Below are positions 10,846-22,591 of a stretch of DNA of 64,000 nucleotides, piece by piece. Position 1 is the stretch's first letter. Every line of letters starts with the position of its first letter. The stretch is from Naematelia aurantialba (taxonomy: Eukaryota > Basidiomycota > Tremellomycetes > Tremellales > Naemateliaceae). Location: positions 1-64,000 of the forward strand of contig JAKFAO010000005.1 in NCBI GenBank assembly GCA_021527695.1, given 5' to 3'. The translations under genes were made by a program, and so were the position numbers. The notes beneath the pieces are model-generated. The model worked only from the letters and a program-made list of their open reading frames with translations. It searched no databases and was not told the origin of the DNA.

Positions 10846-11268
10846 GTGGGCCGGCGAGATCAGTAATGGGCGAGGACAACAGCAGAGTCCGTTTGCCTGG
10901 AATGGTGAATCATACTAGAAACATGCAGTCCTCACTGTGACGAATGCATATACGAGCTGCTTTTCTGGCTTGACACCACACGTACCCGCCACAGTTCAGT
11001 CGAAGAAGGCCACGTGACGCGGGACTTTTAGTTCAGGCACCAAATCTTATCTCTGTGCCTGCGCTAATCGCCACCAAGCGTCGGCAATATTTCTCCGCAA
11101 CTGCGGAATATGTCTTCATCTCTGACATGCCCATCCGCCGCTTGACTTTAGCGGGAAACGCTGTTACGCGAGTGCTTGAGGTTGTGGCAGTCATTATCAT
11201 CCCCCACTCCATGCACTCTGCCCGAACCACAAGCTCGTTCTCCAACCATCGACATTCTCTCAACAACC
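10846..11268. other. Intergenic region, promoter of the first TauD gene
   Basis: 423 bp lie between two genes on the same strand. There is no coding signal and no recognised motif. Confidence 0.4.
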
Positions 11269-12553
11269 ATGCCTATCGCCCTCCGTGATGCCGCCATATT
11301 TGGCGTTCCCCAGTTGGACAAGACGCAGACGATCAAGGTCGTGAATGAAGGGATGAAATACCCCGAGTACGCGCCTGTCAACGATAGTACCGAGATTATT
11401 CCAGAGATCGAGCCTTTTGAATACCATGACAGAGCTTGCGATGCCAATCCTGCCATGCCAATCTTTTATAACGACCATGTCACCATTGAAGAGGTGGGTT
11501 TGGTTTAAGGTCTGGAACTGAAATTCGGTAGATTACTCCATTCATTGGCGTCAGGGTCACCGGCCTTGACCTTGCGTCGCTCAGCGAGGAAGGACTCGAC
11601 CAGCTCGCTCTTCTTGCTGCCAAAAAGGGCATGGTCTTCTTTGCGAGCAACGATAAAGTCAAACAGACATACCGTGATGTGCCCATGAAGCAAAAACTCG
11701 ACATGGCTCGTCGTTTTGGTCCACTTCATCAACATGCCGTTCAGCCTCGCCCGGCAGACTCTCCAGAAATTTCTGTCGTTTATCAAGACCAAGCCAACAC
11801 CGTCCGAGTTCGTCTTCGAAACTGTTCTTCTCGGAGCCTACTCTGATCTACCCTTTAGAAGAACTGGTGGCCTAATCGGCTTAGCCAGGCTATCTGGCAC
11901 ATCGATCAAAGCCAAGAGTCCCATCCTCCGGGATTGACTTTTTTCTGCTGCATGCAGCAGGACGCTCCAACCGGCGGTGACACCCTAATGTGCTCGCTGG
12001 TCGAGGCGTACAATCGCCTTTCTCCCCCCGTGCAGCAGTTCCTTTGCGGTCTTCGAGCCGTCCATTCATCCAAGGTGCAAGCAGCGACGGCGAGTCGTGT
12101 GGGAGGTGCCAATCGAAAGCCAGGCATCGAAAACATCCATCCTCTAATCATAGAACAGCCTGTGAGTGGTTAGATTGGGTGATCGCTGAAACCCAAAACA
12201 GTCCACGGGGCTGAGATCTATATACTTCAATCCTGAGTGCATCGTCGCTTTTGAGGGCCTGCGCCACGAAGAAAATGATGCCTTATTTCGCTTCCTCAAC
12301 GACCATATCACCAAAGGGGCCGACTTCCACGGTCGTTACAAATGGAACGAGGGAGACATCTGCGTCTGGGACCAGGTATGTGTCCTACTCCCCTGTCAAC
12401 TAGCTGACATTTCAGCGCGTGGCTGCTCATGCCGCGACGCTTGACAACATGGATTACCGACGCCATTTTATCCGCATCATCTCCCTCTGTGGTCCTCCAA
12501 CGCAAGCGACATACTCAGCTCCTGTTGGAGAGAGACTGTACGCGTCCCGTTAA
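11269..12553 (+). CDS. TauD/TfdA-type Fe(II)/2-oxoglutarate dioxygenase (copy 1)
   Basis: Non-haem iron dioxygenase that would use 2-oxoglutarate and O2. Exons rebuild the MPIALRDAAIFG start, then TPFIGVRVTGLDL, FGPLHQHA, the iron-binding AIWHIDQS (His-x-Asp), and PTGGDTLMCSLVEAY. Later come GIENIHPLIIEQP, SIYFNPE, and WDQRVAAHAATL with the distal His, followed by RRHFIRII with the 2-oxoglutarate-binding Arg. All key residues are kept. The stretch after VFF is about five residues longer than in the copy at 31447, so one exon border there may be misjudged. Relatives convert taurine, other sulfonates or herbicide ethers; the substrate cannot be read from sequence. The protein is about 370 aa. 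Confidence 0.85.
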
Positions 12554-13087
12554 TGAGCTTCGCGTTATTGTCTCGATGTATATGCCTCACGGTCAAAGTT
12601 ATCCCATAGAGGTCGTATGCTGTGCTACACTAAGAGCTCTATCAAATATCCACCACACGGGATTCTCTCGTGAATCACTCACGAAGGGGGTCGGGCGTAC
12701 AAAGAGAAACAAGGAGAGGTGTTTTCAGTGAGGAGCGCATGTCTTTGGGAGGCGATCAATGGCAATGCCTAGGAGGCCGAAGGGCTCATCCAATCCTGCC
12801 GTGGCTTGGAGACATTGAACCGTTAGTCGTCGAACTGGAGTGCTTGGGCTGGCTGCATGGATCTCGTATCGTGAATCGAGAAAGCGCACACTCAGCAAAC
12901 TGAAGTGGAGCACTTGGATCTGGTAGTGCGCGAACACTACGCATCACCTCGCTCTACCAAGCCGGATACGTTTCAATATTGCTTCATTCTGATAAACGGG
13001 ACGCTCGTCGAAGCGGATCCACGCAATGTGACTGTGAGGAATCAACGACACAGATATGTAACACGCATTCCTGATTCCCCACATCGC
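12554..13087. other. Convergent intergenic region
   Basis: 534 bp lie between the TauD gene and the D-2-hydroxyacid dehydrogenase gene, which converge. Small frames here lack motifs and plausible splice partners. I see nothing else. Confidence 0.4.
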
Positions 13088-14489
13088 TCAGTACCCTCTC
13101 TCCAAATCCACCAGATTGTACGGCTTCTCGCCTTTGCTCAGTCTCTCTGCGTTCGCTATGGCGATATCTGTGGCAATGTCGAACTCTCCTTCGGTATCGC
13201 CGCTGAGATGTGGAGTGACGATACATTTGGGGTGTTTCCATAGGGCGTGACCCGTCGGTAATGGTTCAGGATCTGTTACGTCAATTGCGGCGCCAAACAG
13301 GCCATTGGGGGCGTCAAGTGCAGCAAGCAAGTCCTCTAGGTCAGTCAGCAGCCGCTGAATATGCAGTCAATTCATATCACTCACCCGACTTGACGAGATC
13401 ACCACGACCAACATTAATCAGCAGTGCGTCCTTTGGCATCAGGGCTTGACGAAAGCGTTAGCAGGCCTCATGTCCTATCTAGGTCTGCCTCTGGTGGCAT
13501 TCGCTAACCTAGTTTGTCTCTGGTCAAGAGGTAGCGCGTAGTGGGTGTACTAGGAAGGCTGCAAACGAGAACGTCTGCTTGCTTCAAGAAGGCATCCAAG
13601 TCTCCGGCCGAGTTCGTCGAAAAGTACTCGTCCGGAACGGATCCTGTAGCGAAGTTGGTCCGCTACGCTTTCCAGAGGGCTACCGCCGCCATTGAAAGCT
13701 CACCATCCTTATCACCAGTACCAGGTATAACATACTGGTAGGATTAGCTGACTGGGTCTTGGTTTTGTTCGACTCACCTCGCTCTCCTTGCTGGCGGTGC
13801 CACTGGTGTTTGCAGCGATAATTCGCATCCCATGCGCCTTTAGTAATCGCGCTGTCTCACGACCGATCGCACCGTAGCCCTGTAAACTTTAGCTGCCATG
13901 CATTCCGCATGGACCAGCTGGGGGGGAAGATTGCTAGAACACTCACAAGCAATGCAGCTGTGTTTCCGTGAGTCTTACGAACATAGTAGGCGCCGTGCCC
14001 GTCGATCTCGCTCCCCATGCACCAACGCGCTTGATTCTGCCGTCAATGTCAGTGGCTTTGCACGTTGTCTTCCATATCAACGGTAGTACTAACCCGTGCA
14101 AAGAGTATCTGGCTGGGTAATTGGTGGTAAAGCCCTATGACACAAGCAACGACATAGTTTGGAATACTGAGGACATGGGTCCCGCTTGCCGTGCTCAGGG
14201 TCACGCCACTCGCATTTAGTTGCAAGTAACCTTGGACCGCAGGGCACGAAATCGCCTGGTCCGCTCCTGCGCTGCCAAGCTGGATGTGCTTGAGTTTGGG
14301 CAGATCTGTCAAGCATGTGATTTCCGGCGGGATACCGCGATTGGAAGTGAAGACCAGCTCAACATCTGAATAGGCCGAGGGGGGTAGCTGGAAAGATGGG
14401 TAGTAATGTACGGTTTTGAACGTCCTCTGCAGCTTGGCGAGAGCAGATTCAGGCAGTGGAAGAAGCACCGCAATAGTCTGGATGGTCAT
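13088..14489 (-). CDS. NAD(P)-dependent D-2-hydroxyacid dehydrogenase
   Basis: The enzyme reversibly reduces a 2-keto acid to the D-hydroxy acid. The N-terminal half has SNRGIPPEITCL and KHIQLGSAGADQ. The cofactor domain has LLGYGAIGRETARLLKAHGM, a Rossmann motif written GYGAIG rather than GxGxxG at the third Gly, followed by RIIAANTSG. Next come DVLVCSLPSTPTTRYLL, LINVGRGDLV (catalytic Arg), AAIDVTDPEPLP (catalytic Glu) and CIVTPHLSGDT (catalytic His). It ends in YNLVDLERGY. The start is taken as the ATG at 14489 (MTIQTIAVLLPLPE). An upstream in-frame extension to 14609 is possible but has no family support. At least six introns are present, and the length is about 350 aa. It shares a 460-bp promoter with the Dal5-type permease at 14950, so the two may handle the same organic acid. 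Confidence 0.85.
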
Positions 14490-14949
14490 TCTGCCTGCTA
14501 GTCTGGGATTGCAGACACATGCTTCGGTGGAGCGACTGATAGCGTGGACGGGAAGCAAAGGGTCAAAAGATTCTCGCTGCCGACGGATCCAAGAAAGATT
14601 CTGTTGCACATTCAGACATTTCCGACGCTTGATGGATTACCTGGATGAACTTTTGAACCCTTGTATTGACTATTCTCGGATAATACTAGCCGCAGGTTGT
14701 AGGCACAGAAGGCCCAGGACCCCCGCCTGACAGGGATCGTGTGACCCCCCCAACACCGATCTGTCTGCCTCGGAAAGCCGCCGACTCTGCATCTTATCAT
14801 CTTATCGCATCTATTAGCCGACGGTGGGTTGATCGGCTACACGCTCACAGAAACTCAGGGTTCTCCCGTCGTGGTTTGCCTCAAATGGGGGTTAAATACT
14901 GGGTGGCCGATCACCCAGGACACTTTTCTTCCAAGCCAAAGCCCCAACA
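14490..14949. promoter_or_regulatory. Divergent promoter, hydroxyacid dehydrogenase / Dal5-type permease
   Basis: 460 bp lie between divergent starts. Short runs of GATA/TATC are present (for example GGATAATAC near 14679 and two TTATC copies near 14796-14805). No clear operator is seen. Confidence 0.3.
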
Positions 14950-16898
14950 ATGTCCAATCTCGAGGCATACGACGACACCAAGCACGGGGTGGACGCGGTG
15001 GTCACCGCAGAACTCGTACACGAGTTCCCAGTTGTCGATGCCGAAGTAGCTGCCGCTCGGTCATTGTTCACCTATGCGGATGCGCAGCGCCTGAAGCACA
15101 AGATCGACTTGCGCATGCTCCCTCCCTTATTCTTTGCGTACCTCATCAAGAGTGTCGATAGCAAAATGACGTCGTATGTCGCAGCGATGAACTCGGACAC
15201 GTCAAAGAACATCCTCACCGAACTCAACATGTCGGACAACACATGGGCATACGCCTCGACAGCCTACTCCATCACATACACTGTCTTTGAGATCCCGTCC
15301 AACTTGACAATCAAATGGGCCACTCCAAGGGTGAATATCATCCCAGACTTACGAGGGAGCCGGTGTTTCAGCAAGGAGGCTGACGGGAATGACAGCTTCA
15401 TCTTACACGCATCCTCGTTATATGGTCAATCGTCGCGGCTTGCACGGCTGCGTGTCAAAATGGAGCGAGTTACCTGGCTTGCCGGGCCCTGTTGGGCCTG
15501 GCTGAGGCTGGGTTCTATCCGGGTATTCTTTACTACTTCAACGCATGGTACCGTCCGGACGAGATGGCCTTCCGCCTATTCGCCATTGGAACGGTAAGCC
15601 ACGGTGTCTCGGCCAAGAACCGAGCATATGGCTGGTAGGCTGATGCGTACTACTACAGCTCAACCAGTTCTCCGGCGTTGTTGACACCTTGATCGCCTAC
15701 GGGTTCAGTGAGTTCTCTTTTGCGGTAGCTAGCGTTTGACAGCACTGATCGCCGACGATAACAGGCTATGTTGACACCAATGTCTCCAACTGGAGGTACT
15801 GCTATATCGTTATCGGCTGCGCTGGCTCCCTCGTCGGATTGTGGATGTGGTATATTCTACCAGATTTCCCAGACTCTCCACCGTCCCGCCGACAATTCTT
15901 CTCTCCGGATGAGGGTAAGTTCATGAGGCACCGTTGTGTGAGCAATGCTCGGCCAGGGGTCTTGCTCACAGACCCTCTCAGCCAAATTTATGAGTGCCCG
16001 TCTCCCACCATCAGCGGTAAGGGCGGACGAAGCATCATACAATTGGCCGGCCATCTGGTCCGAGTTGAGATCCCCCTTGTTCTGTGAGTCGCTTCTATTC
16101 TGACGCGTTCCTTACCTCTTGCTCATCCTCTCAGGGGCGTATGGCATGTCCGTGCAGTTCCTTGCGGCGGGAACGTCTGGCCTGACATTCTGGCTGCCTA
16201 CGATCTTGAAAGACTTCAAACTCACGTCCAGCACGCAGAGTAAGTGGCGACATACCGCTCTCGGCTGGGCTCTTTAACACAATTCACTACAGGTTTGCTC
16301 CTCAACGTCCCCCCCGCGATCCTATATGTGTTGGTTCAACTCAGCACGGGATGGTTCATGGACCATGACACTCGGGTACCGCGGCATTTGATCTTAATCA
16401 CATGCGCGGCGTGGCTCGTCGCCGGTTACCTCGGCCTCATCTTCATCACGGGAGCCGGAGGGCGTTACGCCATGATCTTCATCGTCTACATCCCCTACGC
16501 CGCATACTACGGTATGATCTACCCGCTCCGTACACAGTCTTTGAAACAGGGCACGGCGGCCGTGGCGCTGGCCGGTCTCAATGTGTTCGCCTGTATCCCC
16601 GACTTGTGAGTGAACAGTCCTTGCAGCCATGGCTTCTTGACCTATCGTATACGTGCTCCCTGCTGATTCCGCGCTTTCGCCTAGTTACACCGCTCAGATC
16701 TTCCAAGACAAGTACGCGCCCAAATATGTCGTTCCGTTCGTGGTCTGCATGGTATTTTGCGGTATGGCTGGCGTCAGCGCCGCTATCACGTGGTACCTTG
16801 TCTATGACAACGAGAAGATGACGCGGATGGTCGCCAGGAAGCGGCGCGCGGCAGGCAAGGCTACCAACCTAGTCTTGGATGAGGATGTCCTTATTTAA
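14950..16898 (+). CDS. MFS permease, Dal5/allantoate anion:cation symporter family (copy 1)
   Basis: Twelve-helix plasma-membrane symporter of the family that carries allantoate, ureidosuccinate, nicotinate, pantothenate, sulfonates and similar organic anions. The cytosolic N-terminus is followed by KIDLRMLPPLFFAYLIKSVD and NTWAYASTAYSITYTVFEIPSNL. Then come LACRALLGLAEAGFYPGILYY, the signature at the end of helix 4/5, and NAWYRPDEMAFRLFAIG, WRYCYIVIGCAGSLVGLWMW and LPDFPDSPP before the central loop. The second half includes FLAAGTSGLTFWLPTILKDF and ends in NLVLDEDVLI. There are several short introns, and the length is about 490 aa. It is divergent from the D-2-hydroxyacid dehydrogenase, which suggests an organic acid cargo. 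Confidence 0.88.
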
Positions 16899-18176
16899 AG
16901 GACCCCCGGACTGAATGGGGATAGGGGAAGCGCATAGAGCCTTTTGTGAGGAAGCTACGAGTGAGATAAGGGGGGAGGGGGGCTGCAAAGGGAAGGTAGA
17001 AACTATCGAAAGACTTGAAGACTTGTGATGTGGTTACAGGAGTTGACAATAGAGCAATGGACGTTGTAATTGACCATGCATGCTGGTGGCGATAAAAAAA
17101 GTATACTGGTGGGTTTGACGAAGCTGTAGACGAATTCTCCTTGGTAGCGCTTGCGCCGGACCAGCGTCACAACCTACTGTACGAATGAATGAAGACATGA
17201 TAGTTCCACATTCTGTTCGCCCCCATAGGCGACTGCGATTGGTGGGCCGCTAAATGTCGCGCGGTAATCGCACGGTAAAGTTGTAGCTTAGACTGAATGA
17301 TAGGCTAAGGCAATGACTCGCTGCAGTCTACATCATCAGGTGACAAGCTATCTAGTGCTTGCATATTCAAGTTGTCATGAGCGCCTTCTCTCTGAGCAAA
17401 GAAATGACGGAGAGTCGTCACTAATATCTGCACCGTCAGCGCCTGTTCCTCCCAACTTGGCTGGGAGAAGCTAGCTCCTCAGGACGGTGCCGGGTCAAAC
17501 ACAAGGAAGATCACAAGAGGCAGTCTCTGGAGGAAGATGGCTGGGACGCGACCACCAGCGCCAGCATCAAAGTCCGCAGCTTCGAGCTCTGGAGGTAGGA
17601 CTGTTAATCGTGCAGCTGATGAATCTAAGGGGAGGTCTCGTGGGATAGGCTCAATGGTCATTACGAGTGGCGGGTGCAGCATGGGCGTGGACCGATGGTG
17701 TTACGTTGCGCCAACATGCTCCCCAATCGCGAATGCAAACGGCGAGTCTATTTGCCGGCCAATACGGGGCCAAATGGCAAGCGGGATATCGACCTACCGG
17801 CCAGTCTAAAGGCTGATATGAAGGGACAGGCATAACTCAGTCTCGGTTGTATCCGTCTCTGAAAGTTCAGCAATGGCGTTTAACGACGCAACTGATCAGA
17901 GGCGTTGGCGTGATCGATAAGGCATATTTGGATGATTGGTCACCCTTTATCGTATCTTCATGGCGCAACTGCTACTGCTAATTGCTCACAGGTGCGGACA
18001 TGGACGGCTCTTGCCAGAGCCTGACAGGTGAAGCCAATACTGACGGAATTTACTCACTGAATGACGCCTTTACCATGCTGCATGGAACGGGCCGCCTTGG
18101 CTGGATTCCATTAATAGCCATGTTAGCGTGACACAAGGACACCTCATCCTTCAATCATCATCCACTGAGAGCAGCC
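16899..18176. other. 1.28-kb gene-free region between two permease genes
   Basis: No frame longer than about 90 codons here has a family motif or credible splice sites on either strand. There is no telomere, transposon end or tRNA pattern that I can see by eye. It probably holds the 3' UTR of the first permease and the promoter of the second. Confidence 0.45.
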
Positions 18177-20197
18177 ATGACGCCGCTCGTGCATTTATCC
18201 GCCAGCGACGAAGGAAGCCTACTTGACGTTGAGAGGAAACAAACAGCGGGGGTAGCCAAGAAGGTGTCGTGGAAGGGCCGTATTTGGGACACCTTTGATC
18301 TCCCTCCGGATGAGCGCAAGCTCTTGTTCAAGCTAGATACGGTCCTACTGACTTTCATGTCGGTGAGTATTACGAATCCATGCTAGATGATTGGCTGACC
18401 CGTCATACTAGCTTGGATACTTTGTCAAGAACTTGGATCAATCAAACGTCACCAATGCAGTATGTCTGTTTGAGGCACGATCGAGGTTGACCGCTGCTAG
18501 TGGGCTAGTGGAATGGAGGTGGACCTCGAGATGTACGGCAACGAGCTTGTTACTGCATCGACCATCTGGACTGTTGGTTACATTATTGGGCAAATTCCGA
18601 CCAATCTCATCTTGACCCGAGTGCCTCCTCGCTATGTGGTCCCTGTGGTGAGGTCACAGTGACACCACTACGCAGTTTCTCACAAGGTGCACAGCTCGAG
18701 CTTGCGTGGGGCATAGTCACCCTCGGCACTTATTCGGTCAAGAGTTACAGGGCCTTGTACGCCATCCGCTTCCTTGTGGGACTGCTCGAGTGAGTCAACA
18801 AGCGGTAAATGGTCAGCTGACTGGTCAGGAGCGGTTTCTACCCCAGCGCTCATATGATCCTGGGTTCGTGGTACACTCCGCGAGAGCTAGGAAAGCGTGC
18901 GGTCATCTTTTGGGTTTCTGGCTCAATCGGCAGCATGTTCAGTGGATTCCTGCAAGCTGCCGCCTACACCAATCTCAATGGCGTGGGTCAGCTGGCTGGG
19001 TGGCGTTGGCTATTCATCATCGACGCCATTTTCACCATTCCTGTCGCACTCATTGGGTTTTTCTTCCTGCCAGATCTCCCTCCAGATGGAAACAGAGTCT
19101 GGTGGTTGAAGCAAGAGGCAAGTTTTGTTAGCTGAACTGCAAAATTCCCAGATTCACCCATGTAGGAATACGAATTGGCCAGAGCGCGAGTCAGCAATGT
19201 GGGCAAGGCTGGCCGAACACCTTGGTCATGGGCAAAGATCAAGCGTTATGGGTCAACTTGGCACATTTATGTCCTTCGTCAGTGACCCGCTGTGCGGCTC
19301 AACTAATATATCAGCTATGATCTTTGGTTTCTGGGGCATATCAAGTCCACAGAACCCATTGCTGTACTACTTGAAGAGCTTCAACACAAAGCCTGGTCCT
19401 GTACCAGGTCGAACGTTTACGGTTCCCCAGATCAATAACTGTATGTTCAGAACGTCCTGACAAGGGTTCTGACTCGTCAGACCCAACCGTAGGAACGGCG
19501 CTTCTCGTCGTGACGGCCTTGATCGGCGGCTGGATCTCCGACGGACCACTGAGAGGTCGCCGGTACCCGATCCTCTACTTTGGCGCATTCTTGACACTGC
19601 TCTTGTCCATTCTCGCCCGACAGCTGCCCCTGTATCAAAATGTGAACGGCCACATCGCACTATACTGGATCATGAATGTCGGGGTAAGAGCTCTGAGCCA
19701 GACGCATTTTTGTTCGCTCCGCTGATCATCCTAGCTTCTGGCGGGTCCGTTGATTCTAACGTGGATCAACGAGATTTGCGCGGGGGACTTTGAAAAGCGA
19801 GCCTTGTTGGTCGCCATGGGGAATGATTCGTCCTATGTTTTGTCTGCCATTGTGAGCACTTTTTGTTGTTCGACGGATATCGGCGTAGTGCCTAACATGA
19901 CAATGACAGTACCAAAACTTCATCTGGAAGACGACCGACTTTCCAGCGGCGAAGAAAGGTCTCTTGTGGAGCATTCTGTGGAGCATCGTGTTAAGTAAGC
20001 TACAAGAAGGGTTGACCGGCCGTGAATGCTGAAGCCAGCTCCTAGTTTTATGGATTACTCTTACACTCTTCCTTCTTCGTTGGGACGAGAAGCGAGGATA
20101 CGTGCACGGAGAAGCTGCCGACTCGGACCACACCCACACTGAACCGGTTGGCCAAGTGGTCGACGACATTGATTCCAAAGACGGGGTTGTTCTGTAG
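18177..20197 (+). CDS. MFS permease, Dal5/allantoate family (copy 2)
   Basis: A second anion:cation symporter, clearly diverged from the copy at 14950. Exons give LLFKLDTVLLTFMSLGYFVKN, LDQSNVTNAFVSGMEVDL and TIWTVGYIIGQIPTNLILTRVPPR, then LYAIRFLVGLLESGFYPSAH and LGSWYTPRELGKRAVIFW. GWRWLFIIDAIFTIPVALIGF and LPDLPPDGNRVWWLKQEEYE precede the central loop; the second half has LIGGWISDGPLRGRRYPI and WINEICAGDFEKRALLVAMGN. The tail is hydrophilic (THTEPVGQVVDDIDSKDG) and ends at TAG 20195-20197. It is about 500 aa with many short introns. The LDQSN motif is typical of the Dal5/Soa1/Fen2 branch. Its 3' end faces the flavin monooxygenase gene. Confidence 0.87.
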
Positions 20198-20583
20198 GTC
20201 ACTGTTGTCTATGTGACAATCTCATATGCCTGGTAGACCATACGAGTAAAGCCCTGGAGGGGGAGACAAGGGGCAAGGTGAAGGAGACAGAAGTGAGGCG
20301 TTGCAGACGTGCTTCGGATAATAGTACCTTGCTTTCGGCCGGGAATATGCGTCGATGAAAGAGATTCCTTGGCAGGTTGCAACCGCAGGTATCTGTCGGG
20401 AAGAAGGTCCGTCGTCATTGTCCACTCGCTCACGTAGACGGGGTTTTTGCCAAACAAGGGAGGTCTAGAGAAGAGCGTATCCATCGACGAGGACGAGCTG
20501 TCCTGTGATTCATCGGATCGACGTGCTACATTGACAGCTGGCTGAAATCTATCCATGCTATCTCTAATGCTACAACTGGCTTG
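20198..20583. other. Convergent intergenic region
   Basis: 386 bp lie between the permease and monooxygenase 3' ends. A 115-codon frame on the minus strand (20209-20556) has no recognisable motif, is serine-rich and lies in the expected UTR. I do not call it a gene. Confidence 0.4.
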
Positions 20584-22591
20584 TTACCAATCATCTTTGA
20601 CAGCTTTCATCCAAAGATCATTCCTAGCATCGTCATTCACTTGATAGCCCCTAGCCCTCATCCAGAGATTCATCTCTTCGGTCCTGAATTCATCAGCGAT
20701 TATATCCAGAGCGTTCCTACGGACGTACAGATTGGGAGGAGTTTCCAAAAGTTTTCCACCCGAGTCAAGAGCGGCCTGATTCAACCATGCGACAAAGTAT
20801 CGCAGCATGCCTGTCCTCGCGGTCAGCGGGACTAGAACATAGTAAGAGTGAACCGGACCACTGACGATCATTTTCTTCAGCGTTCAACCACTGAAATCCC
20901 TTCTTCAAACCTCCCCTTCTTTCCACAACATCTGAGAAGATCTGTCTCATCGTGACCTGGCTGGGGATGTGAGCACGTCCGCTCCATACACTGGCTATAG
21001 CCTTCCCCGCGTATTTGCCGTAAAGAAATGTTTGGATCCCGACATTTTCTTCGGGTCCGCGTGGTCAGCTCGGATTCAGAAGGTCTAAGCTGGAAACTCA
21101 CGACCCTGGAATGCAATGGTCGGTTGGTCAATGTAAAACACGTCGAGATGGAGATACTGAACGTGAGACCCATCCGTCACGATGGCGTGCTCCTCGCCGT
21201 CTCTCAAAGAAGAGGTGTTGTGGTACTGGGACAGGAATGGGAAGGCGTATCTGTAACCTGTTCCAAAGATGATTTTTTCGATACCGGTGATTATCTAAAC
21301 CGTCAGCACTCGTCACCCAAACACAAAACTCACCGTTCCGTTCAACAATTCAATCTTCCCTTGATTGAACTGTTCCTCAGGAAGAATTGGATGAAACGCT
21401 CTAATCTCTCCTATAATTGTGGTATTCTGCGGCACGGAAAGCAAAGAAGTGGACCTTCGGATGGGTGCACGAGGATCATCACTTGTCGCCTGTTCGTGAG
21501 CTCTGCGCCTTCTGATCAGACTCACTCGAACACTCAGGTAGCTCTTATTCGCCGAGATATTGATATCGCCAGATATACCTGTCGCACTGGCCGAGGCACC
21601 AACGACAATGACATTCTTTCCTCTGACTGAATCGGCATCGCGGTACTCCCTCGAATGCTGGATATTGGCTGGGAAGCGGGATTGCCATTCGATCAGTCCG
21701 GGAATGGCTGGGATATGGGGGACATTGAACCTTCCCGAGGCGACCACCACTGCGTCAAAGTCCTACCAGTCTAAGCCAGCGGTCACACAGCGGGTAGGAG
21801 TACTCACTTCTGTCCAGATCGTTTCCTCGTAGGCATCACCAGTCTTTACAAACTCTCTCAATGCCAGAGTCCACCCATGATGTTTCCCCCGAATGTACCG
21901 CTTTGTAATCGACTCGACGCGCGTGTTATATACCACCGCATTGGTATCATCTCCAGTGTTGATCCCTAGCCATGAAGCAAACGACCTCAAATACTTCGAC
22001 AAAATCGAATGATGAGTAGCCCACTCCTGATCAGGCGGCCACGAAAACCCGGGAACCTGCAATCAGACTCGTTTTCTATGCATCTCTCACCTGCTGTTGA
22101 GGAGCTGGAGTGTTCGCTCTTAACGTTCTCCAGATGGGTTTAGGTAAGCGATGCGCAATCCTCTCGGTTTCGAGGACGTCCGATCCGTTGATCTTGTGGA
22201 CCACCTTTCTATACCCTTCACGAGTAGGCACGTAGTCACCCTTCCACCAGTCATTGGTCGCTCCTTGAGCGATATTGACTGCTCCGGCCGTCTCGTCTGA
22301 ATAGTGCCAGTTTCCTCCTGGTGCATTATCCCGCTCGAAGATGCGGATACGGTTGAACTGATTGGTTTCTAACAATTCGCGGTAGGTCAAGAGGCCCCTG
22401 GGGCATTCAGCACTGTTGCTACAGCAGGCATGACATGTGAGATGGATGACTCACGAGACACCCGCTCCTATGATTGCTACATCCTTGATTGGCCAGTCGA
22501 AAACGTGGTGATCATTCGGTGCGAGGATGGTCTGATCCGCAGCGGCGCTGGCGGCAGCAATGGCCGCCAAGAACAGTGACGACTTGTACAT
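20584..22591 (-). CDS. FAD-dependent monooxygenase (FMO-like) with predicted signal peptide
   Basis: Flavin-containing monooxygenase family enzyme, which hydroxylates soft nucleophiles (S or N) or does Baeyer-Villiger chemistry using NADPH and O2. The start at 22591 gives MYKSSLFLAAIAAASAAAD, a convincing signal peptide with an AxA cleavage site, which is unusual because most FMOs lack one. FAD-binding VAIIGAGVSGLLTYRELL is split by an intron; next come FERDNAPGGNWHYS, VVVASGRFNVPHIPAIPGL and the NADPH-site motif KNVIVVGASASATGI. IIFGTGYRYAFPFL matches the late FATGY-type motif. The C-terminus is YFVAWLNQAALDSG to KDDW, ending at TAA 20584. Length is about 560 aa. The open frame upstream of 22591 (to 23161) is low in conserved content and crosses a poly-G run, so the later start is preferred. 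Confidence 0.82.

Noticed and set aside
17479..17833. Short frames in the 16.9-18.2 kb gap
   Set aside because: Low-complexity composition with no family motif or linked splice sites.
20209..20556. 115-codon minus-strand frame downstream of the monooxygenase
   Set aside because: No motif, serine-rich, and located in the convergent UTR region.
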